From contig NZ_JACHIM010000002.1 in the NCBI RefSeq assembly GCF_014203215.1, positions 1 to 64,000 of the forward strand: a stretch of DNA of 64,000 nt. Reading direction: 5' to 3'. Positions 39,514 through 51,666 of the stretch are shown piece after piece (the stretch's first letter is position 1; each line of letters starts with the position of its first letter). The position numbers and the translations under genes are program-made. The notes below the pieces were generated by a model. The model was not told the DNA's origin, made no database searches, and saw only the letters and a list, made by a program, of their open reading frames with translations. The stretch comes from Bartonella callosciuri (GTDB taxonomy: Bacteria; Pseudomonadota; Alphaproteobacteria; Rhizobiales; Rhizobiaceae).

Positions 39514-40839
39514 TTAATGATTGGCTTTTTCAAATTCGCGCAGGAGTTTATTACCATGCTCAACGGCTTCATTTAATGCATCTTTTGGTGTTTTTGAACC
39601 ATTAAGAACGGCTTCTAGTTCTTGATCAAGAATGGAACGAATTTGCGGTAAATTACCAAATCTTATGCCCTTTGAATGAATAGTTGGTGGGTTAAGAGTG
39701 ATCTGTTTTATGGCAATATCCGCTCCGGCATTTTTATCGTAATAATGTTGTTCTTTGCTCAATTCATAAGCAGCTTTTGTGGTTGGAAGGTAACCTGTTA
39801 TCTGATGCCACTTAGCTTGATTCTCTGCTTGTGAGAGAAATTTAAGGAAAGCAGCTGCACCTGCATATTCTTCAAGTTTATGCCCTTTTAGAGCCCAAAT
39901 AGAGGCACCTCCAATAACTGAATTTTGTGGTGCACCTTCTATATCATCATAGTAAGGCAACATACCAAATCCAACATTGAATTGTGCTTCGGAAAGGATT
40001 CCTGCACGCGATCCTGAAGATTGCATAAAGATTGCACAATTTTGTGTCATAAACATTGGTGTTGCATCTAATGCACCGGAAGGGCCACCATAGCGGAAAA
40101 TACCTTTATCAGACCATTTTTTAAGATCGGTCCACATACGCACTTGTAATGGCCCATTAAAGGTAAGTTCTGAATCAAGCCCACCGAAACCATTTTCTTT
40201 CGTCCCAAAAGGAACATTATGCAATGCTGAAAAATTCTCTATGCCAATCCATTGGGCTGCATAAGCCATTGTAAAACCACAACTTGCTGCTTTAGTTTCA
40301 AGAATTTTTTTGGAAAAATTTTCGACTTCTTGCCATGTTTTTGGTGGCTGTTCTGGATCAAGTCCTGCTTTTTTAAAGATATCTTTATTATAATAAAGGA
40401 TTGGTGTTGAAACGTTGAATGGCATAGAAAGCATTCGTCCCTGAACATCGGAGTAATAACCACTTATGGCAGGAAAATAATTTGTAGAGTTGAATTCTTG
40501 TTTTGTGTCAGCCATAAGTTGATAAATGGGATAAACTGCGCCTTTTGCAGCCATCATGGTTCCCGTTCCGATTTCATAGATTTGGGCGAGAACCGGTTGT
40601 TGTTTTCCGCGAAATGCTGAAATAAGTGAGACCATGCCCTCTTCATATTCACCACGAAATGAAGAAATAACTTTGTACTTAGATTGGCTGGCATTAAAGT
40701 CATTAATGAGACTTTCAGTTTGTTTTCCTAGTTCGCCACTCATAGAATGCCAAAAGCTAATTTTTGTTTGTGCAAAACTCGCTGTTGTCATGCCGATAGC
40801 AACTGTAAATGTTGCTATGAAAATATAAAGACGACTCAT
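39514..40839 (-). CDS. ugpB: sn-Glycerol-3-phosphate ABC importer, periplasmic binding protein
   Basis: 441 aa from the ATG at 40839 (MSRLYIF), preceded by AAAAGG; the frame extends upstream without a better start. A signal peptide ends near ASFAQ. The mature protein is a family 1 solute-binding protein: KISFWHSMSGELGKQTE, YKVISSFRGEYEEGM, MMAAKGAVYPIYQLM, ITGYLPTTKAAYEL. It captures glycerol 3-phosphate and glycerophosphocholine-type diesters in the periplasm. It is first in ugpBAEC. In other bacteria the operon responds to phosphate via PhoB; no Pho box was confirmed here. Confidence 0.95.
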   Translation of the reverse strand: MSRLYIFIATFTVAIGMTTASFAQTKISFWHSMSGELGKQTESLINDFNASQSKYKVISSFRGEYEEGMVSLISAFRGKQQPVLAQIYEIGTGTMMAAKGAVYPIYQLMADTKQEFNSTNYFPAISGYYSDVQGRMLSMPFNVSTPILYYNKDIFKKAGLDPEQPPKTWQEVENFSKKILETKAASCGFTMAYAAQWIGIENFSALHNVPFGTKENGFGGLDSELTFNGPLQVRMWTDLKKWSDKGIFRYGGPSGALDATPMFMTQNCAIFMQSSGSRAGILSEAQFNVGFGMLPYYDDIEGAPQNSVIGGASIWALKGHKLEEYAGAAAFLKFLSQAENQAKWHQITGYLPTTKAAYELSKEQHYYDKNAGADIAIKQITLNPPTIHSKGIRFGNLPQIRSILDQELEAVLNGSKTPKDALNEAVEHGNKLLREFEKANH

Positions 40840-42111
40840 GCTCAACCTTTTCTGAAGTGATGGAATACAGATTTCTCCAAAATTGATAGTATTACACATG
40901 AACATGCCATGACAGTTTTGTTTCAGAAATATGCTAGTTCATTTAAACAGGAACCACCAAAAGGTCAAACGAATTTGTTGAGATTTATTAGTTTTTCCTT
41001 TGTGAGTGCTATTGTGTGTTAACGAGATCACTATAAACATCTGATAAAAATTGAATGGTGCAATAAATAAAGTATGAAGTAAACTCTGTGTACTCTACTT
41101 ATAACAACGTCTGCTAAAACATCTGCTAAGGTAGCTTTTTAAAAGTTGATTTAATGAGCGGATATTACTTTTTAAACCCTCTGGTGGATTCACCAAAATC
41201 ATGCCTTTAATTTGTGTTTTAGAATCTCTCTAACAAGCCTTGATCCCTAAAGTTAATGAGAGACTCTTGGGGTTCTAATGATGTCTTTGGGCTATAAAAT
41301 CGCTTGTTTTAGCGTTCCTATACGGTTCAGAAACTATGATTTATGAGGCGTTTCGATTGGCGTCAAAATAAAAAAATTATTACATAGGTGTTGTTAGTTT
41401 TATGGGCAAAAAACAATTTTAAAATAAAACGTATAATTGCAAAAAAACGTCAAAAATTTTGGATAACATAATCAGCTCTTTTCAGGAGCAGTAAATGCAT
41501 CTTTAGAAAATTTGGAAAATGAGACAGTTAATTCACGAATAAATGGTGTTTTTTGTGAGGGATATTTTTTGATTTGTCTTGGATAATTTCTATAAGACTT
41601 TTTAAAAAGCCTTTAGAGAAATTTTTAAGCTTTCCGGAAGTGTTTTTCTGTTTAACACATTATCAGATGTATTTGGAGCACCTAAAGAAAAGTTTTCCAA
41701 TGTAACATAATTTCGGAACCGCCTAAGAAGGATAGAACAGTCCATTTTAGTTATGGAGCAGGGGTGTTGTTAGGTGTTTTGAAAGTTTTTCTCTGCTTGA
41801 TGGGTAACACATAGATTTTCAAAATCGCGATAAAAAATAAAATAACAGACGTTTTGTGATGATATCATTTAAATTATTTTCTGCTAATATCGCCATTGCA
41901 TGTTGAGTTGTTGCCTTTATTTTTCAAAATCATTACGCCTTTTAAGCATGATATAGACGATAAAGCTATCCATATTCTCACATATTCGTTATAATTTCTG
42001 ATTCATAAATATCTGAGCATCAAATATCCCTGTTACCAATATTGATAACAGTGTAAATTCTAATGACTGTAATTTTATTATTTTTTTATCTTCTCTTTAT
42101 ACAGTTACATT
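40840..42111. other. 1.27-kb gap between ugpB and the zinc importer, containing gene debris
   Basis: No intact ORF. It holds the ugpB promoter side at the left end and downstream sequence of the zinc importer at the right. A fragmented coding-like stretch lies at 41485-41812. The remainder looks random and AT-rich. Confidence 0.5.
41485..41812 (+). pseudogene. Possible outer-membrane or surface-protein remnant, fragmented
   Basis: Three successive plus-strand segments in different frames read like one protein broken by frameshifts: SGAVNASLENLENETVNSR followed by INGVFCEG; then FREIFKLSGSVFLFNTL and SDVFGAPKEKFSNV; then ISEPPKKDRTVHFSYGAGVL. The alternating hydrophobic/polar pattern and the final FSYGAGVLLGV strand resemble the end of an outer-membrane beta-barrel. 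No start, ribosome binding site or continuous frame exists. The family is not recognised; the barrel call is an inference from pattern only. Confidence 0.3.
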
Positions 42112-43038
42112 TTAGTGCTTTGTTATCGCATCGATAATAGTCTTAACATTATGTTCCATCATATCAAGATAAGTCGCAGCAGGACCATTTTTGTTTGATA
42201 ATGCATCAGAATAGAGTGTTCCACCGATTTTTAAACCTGTTTCTTTTGAAATCTGGTTTATGAGACGGGGGTTAGAAATATTTTCAACGAATAGAGCGGC
42301 CGCTTTCTTGGCTTTAATTTGTTTGATAAGTTTGGCTACGTCGGCTGCAGTTGCTTCAGCTTCTGTTGAAGCACTTTGAGGTGCAAGTATGGTAAAATCA
42401 TATTCTTGAGCAAAATAGCCAAAAGCATCGTGAGATGTGATAATAATACGCTTATCTTTTGGGAGAATGGCAATCTTTGCTTTAAGTGTTTCTTGGGCTC
42501 TTTTAAGCTTTTTAATGTAAGATTCGGCATTTTTGCTGTAGTTTGCACAGGATTGTTGATCGATTTTACAGAAAGCAGTGGCGATATTTTTAACATAAAT
42601 TTCAGCGTTAGGGATAGTTTGCCAAGCATGTGGATCAATATCACCGTGGTGATGAGGTCGTTGGGTATCATGTTCTTGATCTTTAATTTCGAGGGGAGGA
42701 ATGTTGGAACTGACTTCAACAAGAAGTGCTTTTGTACCGCTTGCTGCGATGAGGCGGTCAATGAAGCCTTCTAGATGAAGTCCGTTGATGAAAATAATAT
42801 CAGCCTTTCTAAGGGCTTGGGCATCACGGGGGGTAGGTTCATAAGTGTGGGTACTCGCATTGGGGCCAACAAAAGTGGTTATAGAAATACGGTCGCCCCC
42901 TACGTTTTTGACTAAATCTGCAAGAATAGAAAAGCTGGCGATAACTTTAATCTTATTATATGCAGAAGCAGAAAATGGAAAAAGAGCAAACAATAACAGC
43001 GTTCCAAGAAGAACAAATTGTTGAATAAGTTTAGACAT
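42112..43038 (-). CDS. znuA: Zinc (metal) ABC importer, periplasmic binding protein, ZnuA type
   Basis: 308 aa. The signal peptide is MSKLIQQFVLLGTLLLFALF through SASA. It has the cluster A-I fold: VIASFSILADLVKNVGGD, THTYEPTPRDAQAL (first His ligand), HLEGFIDRL, DPHAWQTIPNA, IITSHDAFGYFAQEY and FVENISNP. A short His-rich loop (HDTQRPHHHGDIDPHAW) favours zinc over manganese. It is last in an ATPase-permease-binding protein operon whose promoter region carries two Zur-like boxes, so zinc repression is likely. A manganese-type substrate is not excluded. Confidence 0.87.
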   Translation of the reverse strand: MSKLIQQFVLLGTLLLFALFPFSASAYNKIKVIASFSILADLVKNVGGDRISITTFVGPNASTHTYEPTPRDAQALRKADIIFINGLHLEGFIDRLIAASGTKALLVEVSSNIPPLEIKDQEHDTQRPHHHGDIDPHAWQTIPNAEIYVKNIATAFCKIDQQSCANYSKNAESYIKKLKRAQETLKAKIAILPKDKRIIITSHDAFGYFAQEYDFTILAPQSASTEAEATAADVAKLIKQIKAKKAAALFVENISNPRLINQISKETGLKIGGTLYSDALSNKNGPAATYLDMMEHNVKTIIDAITKH

Positions 43039-43039
43039 A

Positions 43040-43921
43040 TTATTTCCTTAAGGTGGGAAGAGATTTATAGAAGAGATGGGGAAACCATGCCACAATAAGG
43101 CCGCGTGGACTTGTGAAGCAGGAAAAAACATAAATAGATCCTGCAGCAATGATGATGGCAGGGCCGGAGGGAAGTGATAGATGAAAAGAAAGCAGTAGTC
43201 CGCATATGCTCGCAATGATTCCTAAAAGGATGGAAAGTATGCAGATAGGGCCAAGACGCGAAAGCCAAAAACGGGCTGTAATGGCTGGAATCATCATAAT
43301 GCCAACAGAAAGTAATGTCCCCAGTGATTGGAAACCACCAACCAGATTCAACACAACAAGTCCGAGCAATGATACATGAACATATTTGCTCAATGGAGAG
43401 AGTGATTTAAAAAAGAAGGAATCAAAGCTTTCTACTACCAGTGCACGCCAGAAAATGCAGAGACTACACACTGTGATGAGCATGATAGTAGCAATCAAAA
43501 AAAGAGCTTGTGTATCAAGTGCAAGCACCGAGCCAAATAAGAGATGAAGCAGATCAATTGTGGACTTTTTAAGTGAAACAAGAATGACGCCTGTCGCAAG
43601 TGCAATCAAATAAAAGACTGTCATTGATGCATCTTCTTTCTGAAAGCTATTTCGTGAAGTCAAAACGGTTGCTAAAGCAACAATGATTCCAGCTAAGATG
43701 CCGCCAAGTGTCATAGAGATAAGTGAGAATCCACAGAAAAGAAAAGCAGCTGCAACACCAGGAAGAATGGCGTGGGATATAGCGTCTCCTGTTAAACTCA
43801 TTCCACGTAGCATCAAAAACACCCCAACAGGGCAGGCGCTGATGGATAGAAGGATTGAACCGATAAGCGCGCTTTGCATAAAATGGAAATCAATGAAGGG
43901 GGCAAGAAAAAATGTATACAC
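43040..43921 (-). CDS. znuB: Zinc (metal) ABC importer, permease, ZnuB type
   Basis: 293 aa of ABC-3 family membrane protein with about eight hydrophobic spans. Landmarks are LRGMSLTGDAISHAILPGVA near the N terminus, the conserved LLHLLFGSVLALD region and SLGTLLSVGIMMIPAITARF. It sits 1 base from znuA and 3 bases from the ATPase gene, so the three are one operon. Confidence 0.9.
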   Translation of the reverse strand: MYTFFLAPFIDFHFMQSALIGSILLSISACPVGVFLMLRGMSLTGDAISHAILPGVAAAFLFCGFSLISMTLGGILAGIIVALATVLTSRNSFQKEDASMTVFYLIALATGVILVSLKKSTIDLLHLLFGSVLALDTQALFLIATIMLITVCSLCIFWRALVVESFDSFFFKSLSPLSKYVHVSLLGLVVLNLVGGFQSLGTLLSVGIMMIPAITARFWLSRLGPICILSILLGIIASICGLLLSFHLSLPSGPAIIIAAGSIYVFSCFTSPRGLIVAWFPHLFYKSLPTLRK

Positions 43922-43924
43922 GTA

Positions 43925-44677
43925 TTATAACCTAATAGAATCAGAATCATGAAGGGAAAAATGTTGTTTTAGTGCACCGATACACAAAGAGCTGGATGTG
44001 AGAGGTGGTCTAATGTGATGAATATTGTCATGGAAAAACTGTGTTGTTTCTCCATAAAAGGCGCTTTGTTCCTTTATGTGAATCATGTGAGGAAAATATT
44101 CTTGCACAATGAGGGGATCGTGAAGGGCTGTAAGAACTGTTCGTCCTTGTTGTTGCCAGTGTGTGATTAACGCAAGAAGGTCTTTTTGAGTATTATGATC
44201 GATACCATTGAAAGGTTCATCGAGCAAGATAATATCGGCATCTTGTACAATAATACGCGCAAAAAGAGCGCGTTGTAATTGTCCACTTGAGAGTGTATCA
44301 AGGGGACGGGTAGCAAGTGCTGTGAGCCCAACCCTGTCAAGTGCATTTTGAATTTTAGAGTAATAGGGACGCTGGTTTTTCCATAATCCACAAAAAGACC
44401 ACAGTCCTGTTTTTATAAGCGCTTGTACATCAATTGGAAATGTTTGATCTACATCACATCGTTGAGTAAGATAAGCGATCCGGCTTTTCTTTGGTTTTGT
44501 AACTTTACCTTTGAGAGGTTTAATTAATCCAGCGATGGTTTTCAGCAGTGTAGATTTTCCAGCACCATTATCACCCGTTATTGCTATCAACGAGCTCGCT
44601 TTTAACTTTGCTGAAAAGCCCTTTATTGCTATTCTATTTACATAGCCTAATGTTGCATCGTCAAAATGCAGATCCAT
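43925..44677 (-). CDS. znuC: Zinc (metal) ABC importer, ATP-binding protein, ZnuC type
   Basis: 250 aa. Walker A ITGDNGAGKSTLLK, Q-loop AYLTQRCDVDQTFP, signature LSSGQLQRALFARI, Walker B IILLDEPFNGID, and the H-loop LTALHDPLIV. It is first in znuCBA. The start lies 38 bases from the paired Zur-like inverted repeats. A His at the C terminus (SSSLCIGALKQHFSLHDS) may be regulatory but is not diagnostic. Confidence 0.9.
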   Translation of the reverse strand: MDLHFDDATLGYVNRIAIKGFSAKLKASSLIAITGDNGAGKSTLLKTIAGLIKPLKGKVTKPKKSRIAYLTQRCDVDQTFPIDVQALIKTGLWSFCGLWKNQRPYYSKIQNALDRVGLTALATRPLDTLSSGQLQRALFARIIVQDADIILLDEPFNGIDHNTQKDLLALITHWQQQGRTVLTALHDPLIVQEYFPHMIHIKEQSAFYGETTQFFHDNIHHIRPPLTSSSLCIGALKQHFSLHDSDSIRL

Positions 44678-44714
44678 AATTTATAACACCTTTGATTATT
44701 GTCTTGGGATAACT

Positions 44715-44759
44715 ATGTAATAATATAACGTTTGTCAATAAAATGTTATATTATTACAT
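44715..44759. promoter_or_regulatory. Two divergent Zur-like boxes (45-bp inverted repeat) upstream of znuCBA
   Basis: Perfect 15-bp arms ATGTAATAATATAAC and GTTATATTATTACAT, separated by 15 bases. With its flank, each arm gives an AAATGTTATATTATTACAT-like site close to the proteobacterial Zur consensus (GAAATGTTATANTATAACATTTC), one in each direction. It starts 38 bases upstream of the znuC ATG. Zur with bound zinc would block the promoter here. The match is by eye; the zur gene is not in this window. Confidence 0.7.
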
Positions 44760-44826
44760 CTGTTTTTAGAGCTGAGAATTTCAGTGGGAAGATCGTGGAA
44801 AATTCAAAATAATGATTGAATTTTCC

Positions 44827-44863
44827 TTGACGAAAGAGAGAGTGTGTATACTATATATAGTAT
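44827..44863 (+). promoter_or_regulatory. Promoter with NrdR-box-like palindrome, probably for nrdHIEF
   Basis: A -35-like TTGACG (44827-44832) precedes a perfect 16-bp palindrome ATACTATATATAGTAT (44848-44863) that would cover the -10 region. The palindrome fits the NrdR consensus acaCwAtATaTwGtgt. NrdR represses ribonucleotide reductase operons when dATP is high. A second box at the usual spacing was not found. The palindrome is ~490 bases from nrdH, implying a long leader or an additional closer promoter. Confidence 0.5.
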
Positions 44864-45356
44864 CAAAATGACTGGTGATTCTAAATAGACACAAGTGAGG
44901 GTATGGTGTGTTTCGTTTGGCATCTGAATTATTTCCATAATATGATCGCGAAGAGTTTATTGACTAAGAGGGGAGCAGTGTTTCTGCTGAGAGATCTCTG
45001 TCGGGAGAATTTCCTTTCGTTTTTGTCATGAAAGAGTAAAACTAAGCATTGAGAAGCGCATGCTGGGCGCATTAGTTTTTTAGACAACAGGAGGGAATTG
45101 TAATGCAAGCAAAAGATTATTTTATAACTGGGGGGGGCGTTTAAGCTATAGAATAATCGTTTATTCTCATCATAATTTTGAAATTATTTGATGGGGATTT
45201 CTATTGTATTGAGAAGGTTCCGTGTTATTTGAACAAGAGTGTAGCCATCTGTGTTTGCGTACAATTGCTGTTTTTTGTTATTCTTGAGTATCTATAAAAT
45301 ATTAGAATTAACGCTCTTTGAGGGTTTATTCTCTTGAAATTATGAAAGTTGAAAAA
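44864..45356 (+). other. Long leader region upstream of nrdH with hairpins
   Basis: 493 bases with no full-size gene. Contents: a hairpin AGCAG/CTGCT (44975-44989) followed by an AGAGATCTCT palindrome; a terminator-like structure at 45037-45080, with outer arms AAAACTAA and TTAGTTTT closing an inner GCGC/GCGC pair, then T residues; then a strong ribosome binding site and a 13-codon ORF with a G-run. The order structured RNA, terminator-like hairpin, ribosome binding site resembles a regulated leader. It does not match a riboswitch class I know. Confidence 0.35.
45103..45144 (+). CDS. 13-codon ORF with strong ribosome binding site and G8 tract
   Basis: CAGGAGGGAATTGTA precedes an ATG at 45103. 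The frame reads MQAKDYFITGGGV and stops. The codons for GGG are part of an uninterrupted run of eight G (45130-45137). Losing or gaining a base would extend the frame modestly (to ~29 or ~16 residues), not into nrdH. It could be a leader peptide or the stub of a lost gene. Confidence 0.3.
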   Translation: MQAKDYFITGGGV

Positions 45357-45575
45357 ATGCCGATCACCATTTATAGTAAGCCATTGTGTGTCCAATGTGA
45401 CGCTACGCGTCGCGCCTTTGATGCTAAAGGCATTCATTATCGTGTTGTGGATATTTCTCGCGATGAACAAGCATACAGTTTTGTTCAATCTTTAGGGTAT
45501 CGTCAGGTTCCTGTCGTTGTCTGTGGTGAAAATCATTGGTCTGGTTTTAGGCCGGATATGATTAGCGGTCTTTAG
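45357..45575 (+). CDS. nrdH: Glutaredoxin-like NrdH
   Basis: 72 aa from the ATG at 45357 (MPITIYSKP); the ATG at 45342 is a close alternative. NrdH is the thioredoxin-like electron donor for class Ib ribonucleotide reductase. It has the redox motif CVQC, followed by DATRRAFDAKGIHYRVVDIS, the cis-proline stretch RQVPVVV and the C-terminal WSGFRPDMI typical of NrdH. First gene of nrdHIEF. Confidence 0.94.
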   Translation: MPITIYSKPLCVQCDATRRAFDAKGIHYRVVDISRDEQAYSFVQSLGYRQVPVVVCGENHWSGFRPDMISGL

Positions 45576-45581
45576 TGTTGA

Positions 45582-45980
45582 ATGGGACTCATTGTTTATT
45601 ATTCGAGTGCGACGGGTAATACTGAAAATTTTGTTTCTCAGCTTGGTCAACGGCTTTTCAAGATTGATAAAAAAAAACCGTCTGTGTTAGTTGATGAGCC
45701 TTATGTATTAGCCGTTCCTACCTATGCAGATTGTGAAGGGAGAGGGGCTGTGCCGAAAGCAGTTATTCGCTTCCTCAATGAAGCAGAGAACCGCAAATTA
45801 ATTCGTGGTGTCATTGGTGGTGGGAATCGTAATTTTGGTTGCTATTATAATTTAGCGAGCAAGATCATTGCTGAAAAATGTTTTGTGCCTTGCCTGTATC
45901 GTTTTGAGCTGCGTGGAACTGATGAAGATGTTATTTGTGTAAAGAAGGGATTGGAAAGATTTTGGAAACAGTCAGTGTAG
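45582..45980 (+). CDS. nrdI: Flavodoxin-like NrdI
   Basis: 132 aa. NrdI carries FMN and supplies the oxidant that builds the dimanganese-tyrosyl cofactor of NrdF. It begins [17 protein letters not shown] (FMN phosphate loop) and contains [20 protein letters not shown] and [11 protein letters not shown]. It starts six bases after nrdH, and its 3' end overlaps the possible upstream starts of nrdE. Confidence 0.94.
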   Translation: MGLIVYYSSATGNTENFVSQLGQRLFKIDKKKPSVLVDEPYVLAVPTYADCEGRGAVPKAVIRFLNEAENRKLIRGVIGGGNRNFGCYYNLASKIIAEKCFVPCLYRFELRGTDEDVICVKKGLERFWKQSV

Positions 45981-46006
45981 AAAAATCACAGAAATCAGGT
46001 CAGATT

Positions 46007-49957
<3,951 letters not shown>

Positions 49958-49961
<4 letters not shown>

Positions 49962-51037
49962 CCGTTCTTGTCCATTTCCATAAGCAGAGCTGTTTGATGA
50001 TCAGATATAAGCGCATGAATAAGTTCATCAAGATCTCCTTCTAGGATGCGGTCAAGCTTATAGAGCGTAAGATTAATACGGTGATCAGTGACACGTCCTT
50101 GTGGAAAATTATAGGTACGAATACGTTCTGAACGATCACCAGAACCGACTTGGTTTTTACGGGAAGCTGAACGTTCACTTTCCGCTTTTTGCCGTTCGAT
50201 ATCAAATAAGCGCGCGCGTAAAATTTGAAGTGCGCGTGCTCGGTTTTGATGCTGTGATTTTTCCGCTTGCACAACCATAATGCCGGTTGGAATATGTGTT
50301 ATACGAACAGCTGAATCAGTTGTATTGACATGCTGTCCTCCTGCTCCAGATGCACGCATTGTGTCGATGCGAATATCTTCTGGGCGAATTTCAATATCAA
50401 TTTCTTCGGCCTCTGGAAGCACAGCAACGGTAGCAGCAGACGTATGAATGCGTCCACCGGTCTCTGTTTCAGGGATGCGCTGCACACGATGAACACCTGA
50501 TTCAAATTTTAGTTTAGAAAAAACACCTTTTCCTGAAATGGTTGCAATAATTTCTTTATATCCACCAACTTCCCCTTCATTAAGCGAAACGACTTCAACT
50601 TTCCAGTTATGATAAGCAGCATAACGCTCATACATGCGAAAAAGATCCCCGGCAAAGAGTGCTGCCTCTGATCCACCAGTTCCGGCTCGAATTTCAACAA
50701 TGGCGCTTTTTTCATCAGCAACATCTTTTGGCAAAAGAAGAATTTGAAGTTCTTGCTCAAGTTGCTCCATTTTTTGGCATAACAATGGTAGCTCTTCTTG
50801 GGCAAGATTACGCATGTCTATATCTGTTGCTTTATCACTGATGATAGTTTCCAGTTCTGTGATTTCTCTGTAGAGATTATTTAATGCGCGTATGGAATGA
50901 ACAATTGGCTGTAGTTCTGCATATTCAGAAGCTAATTTCACATATGTCTCAGCATTTGGATTTTTAGCCATTTGGCTTTCAATTATTTCAAAGCGCTTTT
51001 CAAGCTGTTTCATACGATCTTGTGGTAAAGAAACCAT
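49958..51037 (-). CDS. prfA: Peptide chain release factor 1
   Basis: 359 aa. Recognises UAA and UAG. The catalytic GGQ is in [16 protein letters not shown]. The codon-recognition region reads [20 protein letters not shown], with PET as the PxT tripeptide of RF1 (RF2 would have SPF). The coiled-coil domain 1 occupies the first ~100 residues. First gene of prfA-prmC. Confidence 0.96.
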
Positions 51038-51230
51038 GATAATATTGGCCTAATTTGTTATAACAGTTTTTGTTGTAATATTGGTAATTGAGTGCTTTAT
51101 CGCATCTTACAAAAAGGGTAATAAAAAAGAAAAACTTTCCTACCAATAAAAATGATAGTTTTTAGAGTGAACATGGACAAACTTTGATTTGCATGGGAAG
51201 CGTTTTGCTTATACATATGAAATCATTGAC

Positions 51231-51647
51231 TTAAGTATTGCGTTTTTTTCCGTAAAGTTCAAGGCGGTGGTGAATGATATCATAGCCAAGGGATTTAGCA
51301 ATTTCCTCTTGCAGCTTTTCAATGATATCAGAATGAAATTCAATAACTTGCCCTGTTTCTATATCAATGAGATGGTCATGGTGTTGCCTGTCTGCTTGCT
51401 CGAAACGAGACGGTCCACCACTAAATGTATGACGATGAATTGTCCCGTTTCCTTCTAATGTTTTCATGGTTCGGTAAACAGTCGAGAGTGAAATACTAGA
51501 ATCTATTTTGTGAGCGCGCTGAAAAATTTCAGACGCGTTCGGATGGTCATTTGTATCAGTCAAAATATCGAGAATAATACGCCTTTGGCGTGTTACTCTT
51601 AAACCTGCAGTTCTTAATTCCTGCTCATATTTCCGTTTTTTATTCAT
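51231..51647 (-). CDS. Fur-family metal-responsive repressor (Fur/Mur type)
   Basis: 138 aa. Winged-helix part: [43 protein letters not shown]. Metal-sensing part: the [19 protein letters not shown] region. The CxxC structural zinc site found in many Fur and Zur proteins is replaced by DIET, as in several alphaproteobacterial Fur/Mur proteins that sense manganese or iron. It therefore may not be the zinc regulator of the znu operon. It lies 19 bases before the secA stop on the same strand, so it follows secA. Confidence 0.9.
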   Translation of the reverse strand: MNKKRKYEQELRTAGLRVTRQRRIILDILTDTNDHPNASEIFQRAHKIDSSISLSTVYRTMKTLEGNGTIHRHTFSGGPSRFEQADRQHHDHLIDIETGQVIEFHSDIIEKLQEEIAKSLGYDIIHHRLELYGKKRNT

Positions 51648-51666
51648 CTTCTTAATTGTTTATTTT

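Noticed and set aside
44966-45015. TPP-riboswitch-like sequence (GGGGAGC, then GCTGAGA) in the nrd leader
   Set aside because: The second conserved half of the thi-box (the CCUGAUCUGG-type region) is missing, and nrd genes are not thiamine regulated.
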